Of a stretch of 6,078 bases of DNA, positions 5,291 through 6,078 are shown one piece after another. How positions within the stretch are numbered: the first letter of the stretch is position 1; each line of letters starts with the position of its first letter. The DNA comes from Rhodothermota bacterium (lineage in GTDB: Bacteria; Hydrogenedentota; Hydrogenedentia; Hydrogenedentales; GCA-2746185). A program made the position numbers and the translations under genes. The stretch lies in contig VFKU01000350.1 in the NCBI GenBank assembly GCA_009885415.1, forward strand, positions 1 to 6,078. The letters run 5' to 3'. The notes under the pieces are model-generated. The model worked only from the letters and a program-made list of their open reading frames with translations. It was not told the DNA's origin and did not search any database.

Positions 5291-6073
5291 CTACTTCCCC
5301 AAGGCCTGCCGAATTCGCTTCGCAACCGCATCGAGCTTCTTCTCGATCCCCTTCGGCGGATGGCGCATCGCGACATAGTCCGTGCGAATGGATCGATAGG
5401 TCGGCGTCTTCCAACTCACAGCATCGAACTCGCCAATGAGCGTCAGGCCCGCCGCGCCCATCGCGGCTTCAATCTCGTCCGGCGTGTAGACGCGCTCGCG
5501 CGTGGTGTAACTCGGCCCCGTGTTCACGCGGATTTCCAACTCCGCGATGCGCGTCTTGCGATCGTAGCGGCCCTGCCAGCGCGTCGAGAAGCCGCCGTTG
5601 TCCTCCGCCCATTTTTGGTCCTCGAAGTGTTGCGTTACCATCCGCTCGGTGATCACGTCGAAGTAATAGACGCCGCCGTCGACCAATACGCGCGCCGCCT
5701 CGCGCATCGCCGCGCGCAGTTGCTCCTCATCGAGCAGGAAGTTCACGCTGTCGAAGGCGCAAGTCGCGTAGTGAAATTGCCCGCTGCGGAAGGGCAGCGC
5801 CGTCAGGTCGCCCTGCACCAACGGCGCGCGGTACGGTCCGCGCTTCGCTTCGCGCAGCATCCCCGCTGAAAAGTCCAACCCGACGCTGTTCCACTTGTGC
5901 TGCGTGAGCCGCTTCAGCAGCCGCCCCGTGCCGCAGCCGAGGTCCACGTGCCGGAATTTCGCGGGCAGCAATTCCGCCAGCAGCGAAGTGACCACGACCC
6001 AGCGGTCGTAATCGACCTCCTTCATAATCGCGTCGTAGTACCGCCCCAAATCGGCGAAGGGATCGGAGGTCAT
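5291..6073 (-). CDS. Class I SAM-dependent methyltransferase, substrate unknown
   Basis: A 260-residue protein with a Rossmann-type SAM-binding fold. Motif I VDLGCGTG is at 43-50. The acidic residue after the second strand is D67 in GLDFSAGML (65-73), expected to bind the SAM ribose. QGDLTALPF at 87-95 contains D89, which usually contacts the adenine region, and RVLVDGGVYYFDV is at 128-140. The N-terminus FADLGRYYDAIMKEVDYDRW is typical of small stand-alone methyltransferases of the Methyltransf_11/25 type. Residues about 165-235 form a strand-rich insert that probably caps the substrate site, and the C-terminus is a basic helix. No substrate can be named. Start is ATG at 6073-6071; only five upstream bases are visible, so its ribosome site cannot be checked and a longer start outside the window is possible. 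It converges on metF. Use of SAM links it loosely to the methyl cycle, but nothing shows a direct partnership. Confidence 0.9.
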   Translation of the reverse strand: MTSDPFADLGRYYDAIMKEVDYDRWVVVTSLLAELLPAKFRHVDLGCGTGRLLKRLTQHKWNSVGLDFSAGMLREAKRGPYRAPLVQGDLTALPFRSGQFHYATCAFDSVNFLLDEEQLRAAMREAARVLVDGGVYYFDVITERMVTQHFEDQKWAEDNGGFSTRWQGRYDRKTRIAELEIRVNTGPSYTTRERVYTPDEIEAAMGAAGLTLIGEFDAVSWKTPTYRSIRTDYVAMRHPPKGIEKKLDAVAKRIRQALGK

Positions 6074-6078
6074 ACTTC

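Noticed and set aside
5360..5869. 169-codon plus-strand frame opposite the methyltransferase
   Set aside because: It is an antisense shadow of a gene with clear SAM-binding motifs.

Overview
The window is GC-rich bacterial chromosome (about 60-65% GC by eye, strong G/C bias at third codon positions). It carries three complete genes, the 3' end of a fourth, and two dispersed-repeat elements. The gene content (cobalamin-dependent MetH, MetF, a class I methyltransferase) does not fix the phylum. The repeat in the first intergenic gap, containing AGCGCCGGCTTCCAGCCGGC, resembles hairpin repeats I recall as common in genomes and MAGs of Acidobacteria, Verrucomicrobia/Planctomycetes and allied candidate phyla. 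I treat that as a weak taxonomic hint only.

Layout: 1-267 (+) is the end of an unrecognised protein gene. 268-388 is a convergent gap filled by a perfect 25-bp inverted repeat. 389-4012 (-) is metH, a full-length modular methionine synthase of 1207 aa. 4013-4333 is a 321-bp divergent intergenic region. 4334-5209 (+) is metF, a methylenetetrahydrofolate reductase of 291 aa. 5210-5290 is a second convergent gap filled by a different inverted-repeat element. 5291-6073 (-) is a class I SAM-dependent methyltransferase of unknown substrate, with its start almost at the window edge.

MetF makes 5-methyl-tetrahydrofolate, and MetH transfers that methyl group to homocysteine to make methionine. The divergent metH/metF pair is therefore a functional unit of the methyl cycle and probably shares control elements in the 321-bp gap. 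That gap is the most interesting part of the window. On the metH-sense strand it holds, from distal to proximal, a cluster of eight G-tracts, a tandem GAGCAC repeat, a near-identical 13-bp direct repeat, a hairpin abutting TTTTTTT that looks like an intrinsic terminator 21 nt before the metH start, and then a strong Shine-Dalgarno. The tandem repeat can pair with the 5' arm of the terminator hairpin, so a leader-attenuation mechanism for metH is a testable idea. I could not match the leader to a known riboswitch by eye.

No tRNA, rRNA, CRISPR array, transposase or defence gene is visible. The coding content is housekeeping, and I see no undescribed multi-gene system.
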